A program made the translations under genes and the position numbers. Below are positions 1 to 7,777 of a stretch of 64,000 nt of DNA, one piece after another. Below the pieces are notes generated by a model. The model ran no database searches, had not been told where the DNA came from, and worked only from the letters and a program-made list of their open reading frames with translations. This DNA is from VAZQ01 sp963841105. Its GTDB lineage: Bacteria; Pseudomonadota; Alphaproteobacteria; Rhizobiales; Xanthobacteraceae. How positions within the stretch are numbered: the first letter of the stretch is position 1; each line of letters starts with the position of its first letter. The stretch spans positions 98,021 to 162,020 of the forward strand of contig CAWJCB010000010.1 in NCBI GenBank assembly GCA_963841105.1. The letters are read 5' to 3'.

Positions 1-2
1 GT

Positions 3-524
3 CGATTCAAGCTGGGCCGCAAAGAGCAAACAGAACGCATCCTCACCGCGGTTGCCAATCCCCGCACCACCATCCTGGGACACATGACGGGACGCCAGTT
101 GCTGCGGCGGCCGGGTTACGAGGTCGACGTTGAAGAGATCCTACGGGCTTGCGCCAGGTACGGCGTTGCGGTGGAAATCAATGCCAATCCCTGGCGGCTT
201 GACCTCGATTGGCGTTGGCATCAGTTGGCGCTCGACCTTGGCTGCATCATGAGCATCAATCCCGATGCTCATTCTATCGCGGAGATCGAGCTGACACATT
301 GGGGCGTGGAAATGGCACGCAAAGGCGGAATTCCGAAAGCCCGCGTATTGAACTGCATGAGTGTTGAGGAGATCACAGATTATCTAGGCCGGCGTCGTTC
401 AACTGCAGCGCCCGTGGCCGGGCGCAGCGGCCGGCAGGCCTACGCCGCTCGGGCCCGCTCGCGTGCCACTTCTTTAGCGAGACGGCCGCGCAACATGGCC
501 AGGACCGCTGCCTCTTCAGGCTGA
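3..524 (+). CDS. polX: DNA polymerase/3'-5' exonuclease PolX, C-terminal end (5' truncated by window)
   Basis: The frame is open from the first bases and enters the window inside a PHP phosphoesterase domain. Family-like stretches are ILGHMTGRQLLRR, VAVEINANPWRLDLDW and INPDAHS, the latter two carrying the Asn, Asp and His residues used for metal binding by the PHP domain of bacterial family-X polymerases. PolX enzymes fill gaps in base-excision repair and the PHP domain gives 3'-5' exonuclease activity. Recognisable homology ends near YLGRRRS; the last 45 residues are Arg/Ala-rich and overlap the opposite-strand small ORF at 440-643, so the true end may have been altered. The polymerase domain lies outside the window. 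Confidence 0.85.
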   Translation, partial: RFKLGRKEQTERILTAVANPRTTILGHMTGRQLLRRPGYEVDVEEILRACARYGVAVEINANPWRLDLDWRWHQLALDLGCIMSINPDAHSIAEIELTHWGVEMARKGGIPKARVLNCMSVEEITDYLGRRRSTAAPVAGRSGRQAYAARARSRATSLARRPRNMARTAASSG

Positions 525-643
525 AGCCCGGCAAGCGCATCGCGCAATTCGCTCTCCGCCGCCGCCTTGATCTCCAGCACGAGCTTGCCGTCGAGATATA
601 ACGTCAGGTCCGCGGCGTCTTTGAGATCGACGATTGTCTGCAC
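440..643 (-). CDS. Small hypothetical protein (67 aa)
   Basis: The GTG-initiated product starts MQTIVDLKDAADLTLYLDG and is acidic and helix-forming, with a basic end (RLAKEVARERARAA). Composition and regular spacing of hydrophobic residues look like a real protein rather than an antisense shadow. It is convergent with polX and overlaps its last 85 bases, so at least one of the two 3' ends is probably not native. No clear ribosome binding site and no recognised family. Confidence 0.45.
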   Translation of the reverse strand: MQTIVDLKDAADLTLYLDGKLVLEIKAAAESELRDALAGLQPEEAAVLAMLRGRLAKEVARERARAA

Positions 644-752
644 GTCAGCGGGCGCGGTTCAAGGAGATATTCCTCTCGGTCGAGGAATGAACTTGTCCGG
701 GGGTCGCGAGTTCCAATCGAGGCTTGCAGCCCCGAGGACCGAGGAGTGTCCC

Positions 753-1361
753 TTGGCGGACCACCTACACCGTTATCCCTTGAGCCGTCGCACGCTGCAT
801 CTATGCGTCGATATGCAACGGCTCTTCTCTGCGGAGGGACCGTGGCCGACACCGTGGATGGACCGGGTATTGCCTGTGGTCTCCGAACTGGCAGGTCGAT
901 ATCCGGACCGTACGGTGTTCACGCGGTTCATCCCGCCAGAAAGACCGACTGACATGCCCGGCATGTGGCAGCAGTACTACAACCGGTGGCGGGCTGCAAC
1001 TCGCGAACACCTTGATCCGGCGCTTTTGGAGCTGCTGCCGCCACTCGCCAAACTCTGTCCACCCGCGACCGTTGTCGATAAGACGCGGTACTCCGCGTTC
1101 TCCGCACCGGAACTCATCGACCTTTTCCAATCGAGAGACGCGGATGGAATTATCGTCACCGGTTCGGAGACCGATGTTTGCGTTCTCGCAACGGTGCTCG
1201 GCGCCGTAGACCTCGGATACAGGGTGATCGTGGTAAAAGACGCCGTCTGCAGCTCCTCCGACGAAGGACACGACGCTTTGATGAAAATGTACCACCAGCG
1301 TTACACGGAACAGATCGAGGTGGCCGACGCAGCCGCCGTCATGGAGCGGTGGGAACGATAG
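753..1361 (+). CDS. Isochorismatase-like cysteine hydrolase
   Basis: The protein has the alpha/beta hydrolase fold signature of the isochorismatase/nicotinamidase superfamily. The expected catalytic triad is visible: Asp20 in LCVDMQRLF, Lys110 in VVDKTRYSAF and Cys143 in SETDVCVLAT. Such enzymes hydrolyse amides or vinyl ethers such as nicotinamide, carbamoylsarcosine or isochorismate; the substrate cannot be told from sequence. The frame is open further upstream (ATG at 687), but a TTG at 753 has GAGGAG six bases before it and gives 202 residues, the usual family length, so it is preferred. No operon partner is evident. Confidence 0.85.
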   Translation: MADHLHRYPLSRRTLHLCVDMQRLFSAEGPWPTPWMDRVLPVVSELAGRYPDRTVFTRFIPPERPTDMPGMWQQYYNRWRAATREHLDPALLELLPPLAKLCPPATVVDKTRYSAFSAPELIDLFQSRDADGIIVTGSETDVCVLATVLGAVDLGYRVIVVKDAVCSSSDEGHDALMKMYHQRYTEQIEVADAAAVMERWER

Positions 1362-1640
1362 CAGTCCTCACGTTGTCTTCACCAACTTCTCGATCGCTTG
1401 CTTGAGCTGCTCCGGGTTGGGCGGCCCCCAGCAGGACCGAGCCCCAGGAGACCGATCGCGAATCGCGCATACCCCTTCTTCCACGCAGTTGCGACCTGGC
1501 CAACGTCTACAATGCCCCGGTAAGCACGCGGACGCGCAAGCGCACTACAAGCGCCCCGTCCGGGTGATGTTTCCTAAGCGATCAACTGGCGGAGAATCGC
1601 TCCGATCTGCGAGGGCTTCGTAAGGTTTGCGCAGAAATCA
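1362..1640 (-). other. Gene debris between 1.36 and 1.64 kb
   Basis: No intact gene. On the minus strand two short family-like tails can be read: one ending NPEQLKQAIEKLVKTT just before a stop at about 1374 (resembling a transporter or aminotransferase C-terminus) and one ending NLTKPSQIGAILRQLIA near 1566-1630 (resembling the last helix of a response-regulator receiver domain). Both are too short to assign firmly. Confidence 0.25.
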
Positions 1641-1787
1641 GGTCCGTTCGAACGCGGAAAAACGGATGATGCGCGCGCAAAGATCATAGAATCACAGGCC
1701 ATAATCGATGCCCTCGACCGCGCGATCGAGGACGAGGGAAAAATTGATTTTCGACGGCGTCAAGAAGAAGATGCCAAACGCGACTGA
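1578..1787 (+). pseudogene. C-terminal fragment of an unknown small protein
   Basis: An open frame without a plausible start codon ends at TGA 1785-1787. Its last ~45 residues are charged and helical (for example IIESQAIIDALDRAIED) and look like genuine coding sequence. It probably is the 3' remnant of a gene whose start was lost in the rearranged 1.4-1.6 kb stretch. Family not recognised. Confidence 0.3.
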
Positions 1788-1850
1788 ACGCTGTGGGGGC
1801 GGCTGAGCCCCGCCGGCTTTGGTCGAACCGACGGGGCAACTATCATCAGT

Positions 1851-2028
1851 TCAGCGCCGCCGAGCTGGCGGCAAGTCGAAGTAGAGACCGGTGCTCTGCT
1901 GATAGACGTTGATCCCGCAGTTCTGGCCCGCGAGCTGGATTGCGAGCGTCACCCCGCTGGCGAACGCATTGCGGTCGTGCTGCGGTCCAAGAGCCTCGAC
2001 TCGCACGCCCTCGAGTATCCGCCCACGA
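1851..2028 (-). pseudogene. GNAT toxin remnant (TacT-like N-terminus)
   Basis: Directly after the broken DUF1778 antitoxin frame, the minus strand reads EGVRVEALGPQHDRNAFASG, which resembles the N-terminus of the GNAT acetyltransferase toxins that pair with DUF1778 antitoxins and acetylate aminoacyl-tRNA. The acetyl-CoA-binding part is missing: after about 25 residues the frame runs into unrelated sequence and stops at 1851. The toxin is therefore inactive. Confidence 0.5.
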
Positions 2029-2029
2029 A

Positions 2030-2334
2030 CTATACGCCGGACGCCTCGCGATAGCGGCGCACCGTCTCGCGTAGGCGGTCATTCACCGGCTTGGGATTGA
2101 GAAGCGCGTTCAACAAAAGCTTGGCTGTCGCGAACCGTCAGTTGGAGCTGCTGATGCTCCTCGATGGCTCGCCGCGCGGCGTCCTGCACGCTGGTCAGGA
2201 CGAAAATCCGTCAGGGTTCTGCCCTGCAGGGCAGCCGCCCGCTCAATCAAATTCTTCTGCTCAGCCGTGACCCGGGTCTCGAGGCGCTCAGCCCTGGCCC
2301 GGCCACGAGATGCTCCGGAAGCTACATTCGTCAT
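2030..2334 (-). pseudogene. DUF1778 (TacA-like) antitoxin, frameshifted
   Basis: From ATG 2334 the frame gives a typical DUF1778 ribbon-helix-helix antitoxin start (ERLETRVTAEQKNLIERAAA, then LQGRTLTDF). It loses frame at a run of four T's, where dropping one base restores VLTSVQDAARRAIEEHQQL, and again at GCTTTTGTTGAAC, after which NALLNPKPVNDRLRETVRRY and a stop at 2030 follow. Two single-base insertions thus break an otherwise full-length antitoxin of about 100 residues. It precedes a truncated GNAT toxin, the normal partner. Confidence 0.65.
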
Positions 2335-2408
2335 GGCTTTTCTCTTGCCCTCAATGTACGGACAATTCCCGGCCATTTCGGAATTGCGTCCAAGAATGGA
2401 GACCTCAT

Positions 2409-2915
2409 ATGCCTCATATGGCTTATTCGCACAAAACCATCGAGTCGCCGATGGGCAAGCTCAAGCTCGTCGCGAGTGACAAAGGGCTGGCAGCGATCCT
2501 TTGGGAACATGATGATCCGAAGCGGGTCCGGCTGGGTGAGCTCACGGAAGATTCGAAACACCCCATCCTTCTTCAAACCGAGCGGCAGCTGGTCGAATAT
2601 TTTGCCGGCAAGCGCACCGCCTTCACCATCGACCTCGACATGACGGGCACCCAATTCCAGAAAAGAGTCTGGGAAGCTTTGCTCACGATTCCTTTCGGCG
2701 AGACGCGCAGCTATGCCGATATCGCCAGGCAAGTCGGCAATCCGAAGGCGGCCCGCGCCGTGGGAGCCGCCAACGGCAGGAACCCTATTTCGATCATAAC
2801 GCCCTGTCATCGCGCGATCGCCTCGGACGGATCGTTGACCGGCTTTGCCGGCGGACTCGATGCCAAGCGATATCTGCTGACGCTGGAACGCAGGCGTGAG
2901 AAGGCCGCGGCGTAA
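2409..2915 (+). CDS. ogt: Methylated-DNA-[protein]-cysteine S-methyltransferase (Ogt type)
   Basis: The protein repairs O6-alkylguanine by irreversible transfer of the alkyl group to its own cysteine. The active-site block TPCHRAI puts the acceptor at Cys133, preceded by the helix-turn-helix region GETRSYADIARQVGNPKAAR and the Asn/Gly-containing NGRNPISII. The N-terminal ribonuclease-like domain is short, as usual for Ogt (168 residues). The start at ATG 2409 has GGAGA about seven bases upstream; a second ATG at 2418 is possible. It lies 86 bases before a second, different alkyltransferase in the same orientation. Confidence 0.93.
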   Translation: MPHMAYSHKTIESPMGKLKLVASDKGLAAILWEHDDPKRVRLGELTEDSKHPILLQTERQLVEYFAGKRTAFTIDLDMTGTQFQKRVWEALLTIPFGETRSYADIARQVGNPKAARAVGAANGRNPISIITPCHRAIASDGSLTGFAGGLDAKRYLLTLERRREKAAA

Positions 2916-3001
2916 TATGCGGGCGGGCATCCGAATCGGAGCTTGAGCTCCCACGCCCGCCGCACCATTTCAAGGGCAAATCAAGACACGGGAAAGATGT
3001 C

Positions 3002-3571
3002 ATGGGCATGGGCCAAGCTATGCGCCACTATATCATCTTCGAAACGGTGGCGGGCTATTGCGGCATCGCCTGGAACGATGTCGGCATCACACGTTTCCAG
3101 TTGCCGGCACGAAGGGCAGAAGCGGCCGAACGATATCTGCTTCGCCGGCTGCCCGGCGCCGAACCTGGCACGGCCACAACCGAGGTGACCGAGGCCATCA
3201 CTGCCGCGAAGCAATATTTCGAGGGCGAGAAGATCGATTTCTCAGACGTCCGGCTCGACCTTGATGGCCAGGAGGACTTCTTCAAACAAATCTATGCCGC
3301 GACGCGCCGTGTCGGCTGGGGTCATACGACGACCTATGGCGCATTGGCAAAAGAGCTCGGTGCCGGCCCGGAAGCGGCGCGCGATGTCGGCCAGGCAATG
3401 GCCAGGAATCCGGTGCCGCTGATCATCCCATGCCATCGGGTATTGGCTGCTGGCGGCAAGGTCGGTGGCTTTTCCGCACCAGGCGGGTCGGCCACGAAGA
3501 TCCGCATGCTCGAGCTGGAGGGTGCTCACTTCGGGCCGCTGCAACCAGCGCAGCTCTCGCTTGAACTGTAA
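3002..3571 (+). CDS. Second methylated-DNA-[protein]-cysteine S-methyltransferase
   Basis: A second Ogt-family protein, clearly diverged from its upstream neighbour. The acceptor motif IIPCHRVLAAGGKVGGFS places the cysteine at residue 144, and GHTTTYGALAKELG matches the DNA-binding helix region. The N-terminal domain (FETVAGYCGIAWNDVGITRF) is longer and more typical than that of the first copy. Same orientation and close spacing suggest joint transcription in an alkylation-damage repair unit; no Ada-type regulator is visible in the window. Confidence 0.93.
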   Translation: MGMGQAMRHYIIFETVAGYCGIAWNDVGITRFQLPARRAEAAERYLLRRLPGAEPGTATTEVTEAITAAKQYFEGEKIDFSDVRLDLDGQEDFFKQIYAATRRVGWGHTTTYGALAKELGAGPEAARDVGQAMARNPVPLIIPCHRVLAAGGKVGGFSAPGGSATKIRMLELEGAHFGPLQPAQLSLEL

Positions 3572-3725
3572 CCCCCAGCGATAATGCTTCGGTTATGACC
3601 GAAGCGTTCTCAAACATGTGGTTGTAGTCGGGCTGCGATCGCGAGGGATACAATCGAGATCACTGACCGACACTCTCGCGGGTCACCGAGAGCAGCATGC
3701 GTTCGTCCTTCGAAACCGTGCCCAA

Positions 3726-4787
3726 ATGCCTGCCGTCGACCGCGTTATGGACTTGCTCGAACAGCAGCACCGCCGCAAGGGTGCGTCCGCGCAGATATGC
3801 GTGATTCACAACGACCAGGTGGTGCTGGATCGCATGTTGGGCTGCTCGCGCGACGCGCTGTTTTACATCTACTCGGCCAGCAAACCCTTCGTCGCCCTCC
3901 TTGTCCACCTCCTCGCCGAGCGTGGCCAGTTGGGCCTCGACGACCCGGTTGCCGCCCACTGGCCGCAGTTCGCCCAACACGGCAAGGGATCGGTCACGAT
4001 CCGGCACGTTCTGCAACATCGGGCCGGCATACCCGTCCCTGGCGGCCTCTTTGCGACACTGGCGCACATGCATGACTGGGATAAGTCCGTCCGCGACGCC
4101 GAATGCGCCAAACCACGATGGCCCGCCGGACAGATGCCTGCCTATCACTTCGTCAGTTATGGATTCATACTCGGTGAGCTGGTGCAACGAGTCACCGGCC
4201 GGCCCATCCAACAGGTTCTAACCGACGAGTTTCTGAAACCGCTTGGGTTGAACGACATCCACCTTGGATTGCCTGACGATTCGTTATCGCGGGCAGTACC
4301 CGTCATCGCTGGCCAACCGAGCGAGATCATCAACCAATGGCAGTTCAACCGCCGGCGAGTTCGCCAAGCAGTGATCCCCGCGGCAGGCATCTCGTCTAAT
4401 GCGACGCAACTCGCGCGATTCTATCAAATGCTCGTCCGCGGTGGAGAATTGGACGGCGTCCGCGTCATGCAATCGGTTACGATCATGGAGGCGCGAAGAC
4501 CGTCGAGCGACGGCGTTATCGATGCCTTCATCAAACGGCCGGTGCGTTGGGCTCAAGGGTTTCAGCTCGGCGGTCCCAGCCAGGACCCTCGCGACTTGGC
4601 CAGGGTCATGGGCATGACTGGCAGCCCGGATTCGTTTGGTCATGCAGGCAATGCATCGTGTGTCACCTGGGCCGACCCAACCCGGCGTCTCGTTCTCGTT
4701 TACCTGTCGAATATCCAGCCTAGAATCGACCAAGGGATTCAGCACTTGAGCATGACGAGCGACGCGGTGCTCTCGACGTTTGGCTGA
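3726..4787 (+). CDS. Beta-lactamase-family serine hydrolase (class C-like esterase)
   Basis: The protein carries the penicillin-binding-protein/class C beta-lactamase fold. The nucleophile motif SASK is at residues 50-53 (FYIYSASKPFVALLVHLLAE), followed by the conserved RHVLQHRAGIP and by AYHFVSYGFILGELV, where the catalytic Tyr of the YxN/YxS block is expected. A late GHAGNASCVTWADP segment resembles the third (HxG-like) motif. Such proteins are usually esterases or D-alanyl peptidases of unknown substrate. The frame is open from GTG 3618, but the added 36 residues show no similarity to the family and no ribosome site, so ATG 3726 is chosen. Confidence 0.85.
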   Translation: MPAVDRVMDLLEQQHRRKGASAQICVIHNDQVVLDRMLGCSRDALFYIYSASKPFVALLVHLLAERGQLGLDDPVAAHWPQFAQHGKGSVTIRHVLQHRAGIPVPGGLFATLAHMHDWDKSVRDAECAKPRWPAGQMPAYHFVSYGFILGELVQRVTGRPIQQVLTDEFLKPLGLNDIHLGLPDDSLSRAVPVIAGQPSEIINQWQFNRRRVRQAVIPAAGISSNATQLARFYQMLVRGGELDGVRVMQSVTIMEARRPSSDGVIDAFIKRPVRWAQGFQLGGPSQDPRDLARVMGMTGSPDSFGHAGNASCVTWADPTRRLVLVYLSNIQPRIDQGIQHLSMTSDAVLSTFG

Positions 4788-5020
4788 CCCTACTGGCACT
4801 CCTGCGGGGCATGATCGAATGCACCTTTTTGCGACGGTTCGTGCAGAGCAGGAGAAGTGGGAGAGGGGTCGCGACACAGATGGTGACGGAGCATTCTGCC
4901 ATACCGGCCATAAGGTCTGTTGCTGCAAAGTGCGAGCAGCACCGTCGCCGCCGCCAGCGACGCCGGCACGTGATGACAGGCCGGTGAAATGTCTCAAACA
5001 CCGCTTCAGGCGGCTGCGTC

Positions 5021-6130
5021 ATGACCAACACGAAGCGAACAGTTCTCGAACAGATCAGCAAGGAGCAGCGCGTGCCATTCGCGATTCCGCAACCGGTCGT
5101 CGCGCAGGTCACGCGCGCCGCTATCTTTCTCGTCGTGACAGTGAGCTCCGGAAAGGAAAATGAAGCCGCCGTGCGGACGTTGTGTAGCGATCTGGCCGCT
5201 CTTCTGCGTGCAGTGGGCTTCCGCGATATCGAGGGGAGGCTGTCATGTGTCATGGCGTTCGGCTCCGACGCATGGGACCGTCTCTTCGGGGCGCCGAAGC
5301 CGGGGGAATTGCACCCGTTCCGTGAGATCCACGGCCGCCATCACGCTGTCGCAACGCCAGGCGACATCCTCTTTCACATCCGCTCCATACGGATGGATCT
5401 GTGCTTCGAGCTGGCGACGCAGATCATGTCGCGGCTCAGCAGCGCGGTCTCTACGGTGGATGAGGTGCACGGCTTCAACTATTTCGATGATCGCGACTTG
5501 ATCGGCTTCGTCGACGGGACGGAGAACCCAATGGATCAGGCTGCTGTCAACGCCACCATTATCGGCGAAGAGGACGCTGTCTTCGCGGGTGGAAGTTACG
5601 TGATCGTGCAAAAATATCTGCATGATCTGACGCGGTGGAATGAGCTTCCCGTCGCGGAGCAAGAAAGAATCATAGGTCGAACCAAGCTTTCCGACATCGA
5701 GCTGGACGATGCCGTGAAGCCAACCTCGGCGCACAACGCTTTGACAACGATTATCGAGGACGGCGAGCAATTGGAGATTGTGCGCGACAACATGCCGTTC
5801 GGCGACGTCGGGAAGGGCGAATTCGGCACCTATTTCATCGGCTACGCCCGGTCCCCGCGCAGGATCGAGCAGATGCTCGAGAACATGTTTGTCGGCCGAC
5901 CGCCGGGTAACTATGACCGGCTGCTCGACTTCAGCCGCGCCGTGACCGGCACGCTGTTCTTTGCGCCGTCGGCGACGTTTTTGGAGGATGTTGCGGCAGG
6001 GGAAGCGGCCCCATCGACTACTGGCCCGACCTCGAAAGTGCCTGAGGCCGAGGACAAGCCCAAATCGCGACTGTCTGCGCCCGACGGTTCACTCGGTATT
6101 GGTTCTCTGAAAAAAAGAGGCAGGATATGA
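5021..6130 (+). CDS. Dye-decolorizing peroxidase with encapsulin cargo-loading peptide
   Basis: A heme DyP-type peroxidase of 369 residues. The GxxDG motif is seen as GFVDGTENP with the distal Asp at residue 165, and a proximal heme ligand is likely His238 in TSAHNALTTI, followed by the conserved Arg in EIVRDNMPFG. After the catalytic domain comes a low-complexity linker (AAPSTTGPTSKVPEAEDKP) and a terminal tag DGSLGIGSLKKRGRI, which matches the cargo-loading peptide that binds the inner wall of encapsulin shells. The stop overlaps the encapsulin start (ATGA), so the two are translationally coupled. The product should sit inside the nanocompartment and consume H2O2. Confidence 0.95.
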   Translation: MTNTKRTVLEQISKEQRVPFAIPQPVVAQVTRAAIFLVVTVSSGKENEAAVRTLCSDLAALLRAVGFRDIEGRLSCVMAFGSDAWDRLFGAPKPGELHPFREIHGRHHAVATPGDILFHIRSIRMDLCFELATQIMSRLSSAVSTVDEVHGFNYFDDRDLIGFVDGTENPMDQAAVNATIIGEEDAVFAGGSYVIVQKYLHDLTRWNELPVAEQERIIGRTKLSDIELDDAVKPTSAHNALTTIIEDGEQLEIVRDNMPFGDVGKGEFGTYFIGYARSPRRIEQMLENMFVGRPPGNYDRLLDFSRAVTGTLFFAPSATFLEDVAAGEAAPSTTGPTSKVPEAEDKPKSRLSAPDGSLGIGSLKKRGRI

Positions 6131-6933
6131 ATAATCTCCATCGGGAACTCGCCCCTGTCTCTGACAAGGCTTGGGTTCAAATCGAAGAGGAGGCGTCCCG
6201 CACCCTCAAGCGCCACCTGGCGGCGCGGCGGGTCGTCGATGTGCTGGGCCCGAAGGGTCTCGAGCTCTCGGCTGTCGGCACCGGTCACCTCCAACAGATC
6301 CAGGCGCCTGGCGATGGGATCCAGGCCGCCCAACACGAGGCGAAAGCGCTCGTCGAATTGCGCGTTCCGTTCGAGCTCACACGCCAGGCGATTGACGACG
6401 TGGAGCGCGGCGCAACCGATTCAGACTGGTCGCCGGTGAAGGAAGCGGCGCGCAAAATCGCCTTTGCCGAAGACCGCTCCGTCTTCGACGGATACGCCGC
6501 GGCGGGGATTCAGGGCGTCCGGCAAGGAAGCAGCAATCCGGCATTGACGCTCCCTTCCAATGTGAGGGGTTATCCGGGCGCGGTGGCGCAGGCGGTGAGT
6601 CAATTGCGCCTCGCTGGTGTCAATGGTCCCTACGCCGTCTTGCTGGGGGCAGAGGCGTACACAGCCGTCAGCGGGGGAAGCGACGAGGGGTATCCTCTCC
6701 TTCGACATATTCAGCGTCTTGTCGATGGAGAGATCGTTTGGGCGCCCGCCATCGAAGGTGGCTTCGTGCTTACGACCCGTGGCGGTGATTTCGAGCTGGA
6801 CATCGGGCAGGATATCTCCATCGGCTACTTGAGCCATTCCAAGACAATCGTCGAACTGTACTTGCAGGAGACCTTCACTTTCCGGCTGCTGACAACTGAG
6901 GCTGCCGTAGTGCTCGCGCCTGGGAAGAAGTAG
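6127..6933 (+). CDS. Type 1 (family 1) encapsulin shell protein
   Basis: The 268-residue protein has the HK97-phage-capsid fold of T=1 encapsulins. Recognisable stretches are the N-terminal helix NNLHRELAPVSDKAW that binds cargo peptides, the VDVLGPKGLELSAVGTGHL strand region, and the C-terminal IGYLSHSKTIVELYLQETF block. Sixty copies would assemble into a protein shell around the DyP encoded immediately upstream; the four-base ATGA overlap indicates coupled synthesis. Encapsulated DyP systems are linked to oxidative-stress defence. No further cargo gene follows. Confidence 0.95.
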   Translation: MNNLHRELAPVSDKAWVQIEEEASRTLKRHLAARRVVDVLGPKGLELSAVGTGHLQQIQAPGDGIQAAQHEAKALVELRVPFELTRQAIDDVERGATDSDWSPVKEAARKIAFAEDRSVFDGYAAAGIQGVRQGSSNPALTLPSNVRGYPGAVAQAVSQLRLAGVNGPYAVLLGAEAYTAVSGGSDEGYPLLRHIQRLVDGEIVWAPAIEGGFVLTTRGGDFELDIGQDISIGYLSHSKTIVELYLQETFTFRLLTTEAAVVLAPGKK

Positions 6934-7075
6934 ACGTTGGGCGCATCCATCCGGGTGGCCCGCAGATGCACGAGCCCGAGGTCTTGGGCGCTACTCCATT
7001 GGTCATTGGTCCATCCTCTTGAGTAGATTCGAGGTGGTCGAACCGGCTCGTGAAGCCGGCTGAATGACCCGTTCC

Positions 7076-7549
7076 TCAAGCGCTCTTTGGTCTCTTCTGA
7101 GAGCGGATGGGTCGAGCGGTAGCTCGCACCGACGTGTTCAGTGTCACGGCGGCGCGAATGAGCGCCTTCAACGCCTCTTCATCAATCTTGTCGCCCTCAT
7201 GGAAATCGATTGCTCGCCTGGTGTTGCCTTCGAGGCTGGAGTTGAAGAGGCCTGAAGGGTCCGCCAACGAGGCGCCCTTGGCGAAGGTCATCTTCACGAC
7301 ATTCTTGTACGTCTCACCGGTGCAGATTATTCCGGCGTGCGACCACACCGGAACCCCTCTCCACTTCCACTCCTCGACCACTTCGGGGTCGGCCTGCTTG
7401 ATGAGAATTCGGACCCGAGCGAGCGTCTCGCCCCGCCAATCACTCAGCTCCTTGATTCTCGCATCTATCAGCTGAGAGGGAGAGTCTCCTCCTTTTCCTT
7501 CCTTCGAGCTGCTCCCCTTCTTCTTCATGGTTGTTGTCGTTTTCTTCAT
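7076..7549 (-). CDS. DUF1801 domain protein
   Basis: The core RVRILIKQADPEVVEEWKWR, then GVPVWSHAGIICTGETYKNV and VKMTFAKGA, is characteristic of DUF1801 (YdhG-like) proteins, small alpha/beta proteins of unresolved function. The N-terminus is a Lys/Ser/Gly-rich tail (MKKTTTTMKKKGSSSKEGKG). The frame is open to 7639, but two MKK starts 7 codons apart mark the likely beginning; the first (7549) is chosen. Convergent with the encapsulin operon across 140 bases of noncoding DNA. Confidence 0.85.
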   Translation of the reverse strand: MKKTTTTMKKKGSSSKEGKGGDSPSQLIDARIKELSDWRGETLARVRILIKQADPEVVEEWKWRGVPVWSHAGIICTGETYKNVVKMTFAKGASLADPSGLFNSSLEGNTRRAIDFHEGDKIDEEALKALIRAAVTLNTSVRATARPIRSQKRPKSA

Positions 7550-7777
7550 GGTAGTTGTCGCTCGCCCGCCGCTCACATTCGTTCGCCGGTCCTGCGGCTC
7601 TCGGAAATCTCTGCTCAGCTCATTCGCAGCATCTGTCAATCAGTATACCCAAGCTGACTCAATGCATCGATCCGATGAATGCCGAACCGTTCCAGCGTCT
7701 TGAGAAGGAGCCGCAGAGTAGCCTGGACCCCTTCGACGAGTACCGGGCTTTGGGGCGACGCCGAAGGTTCCGCCGCC

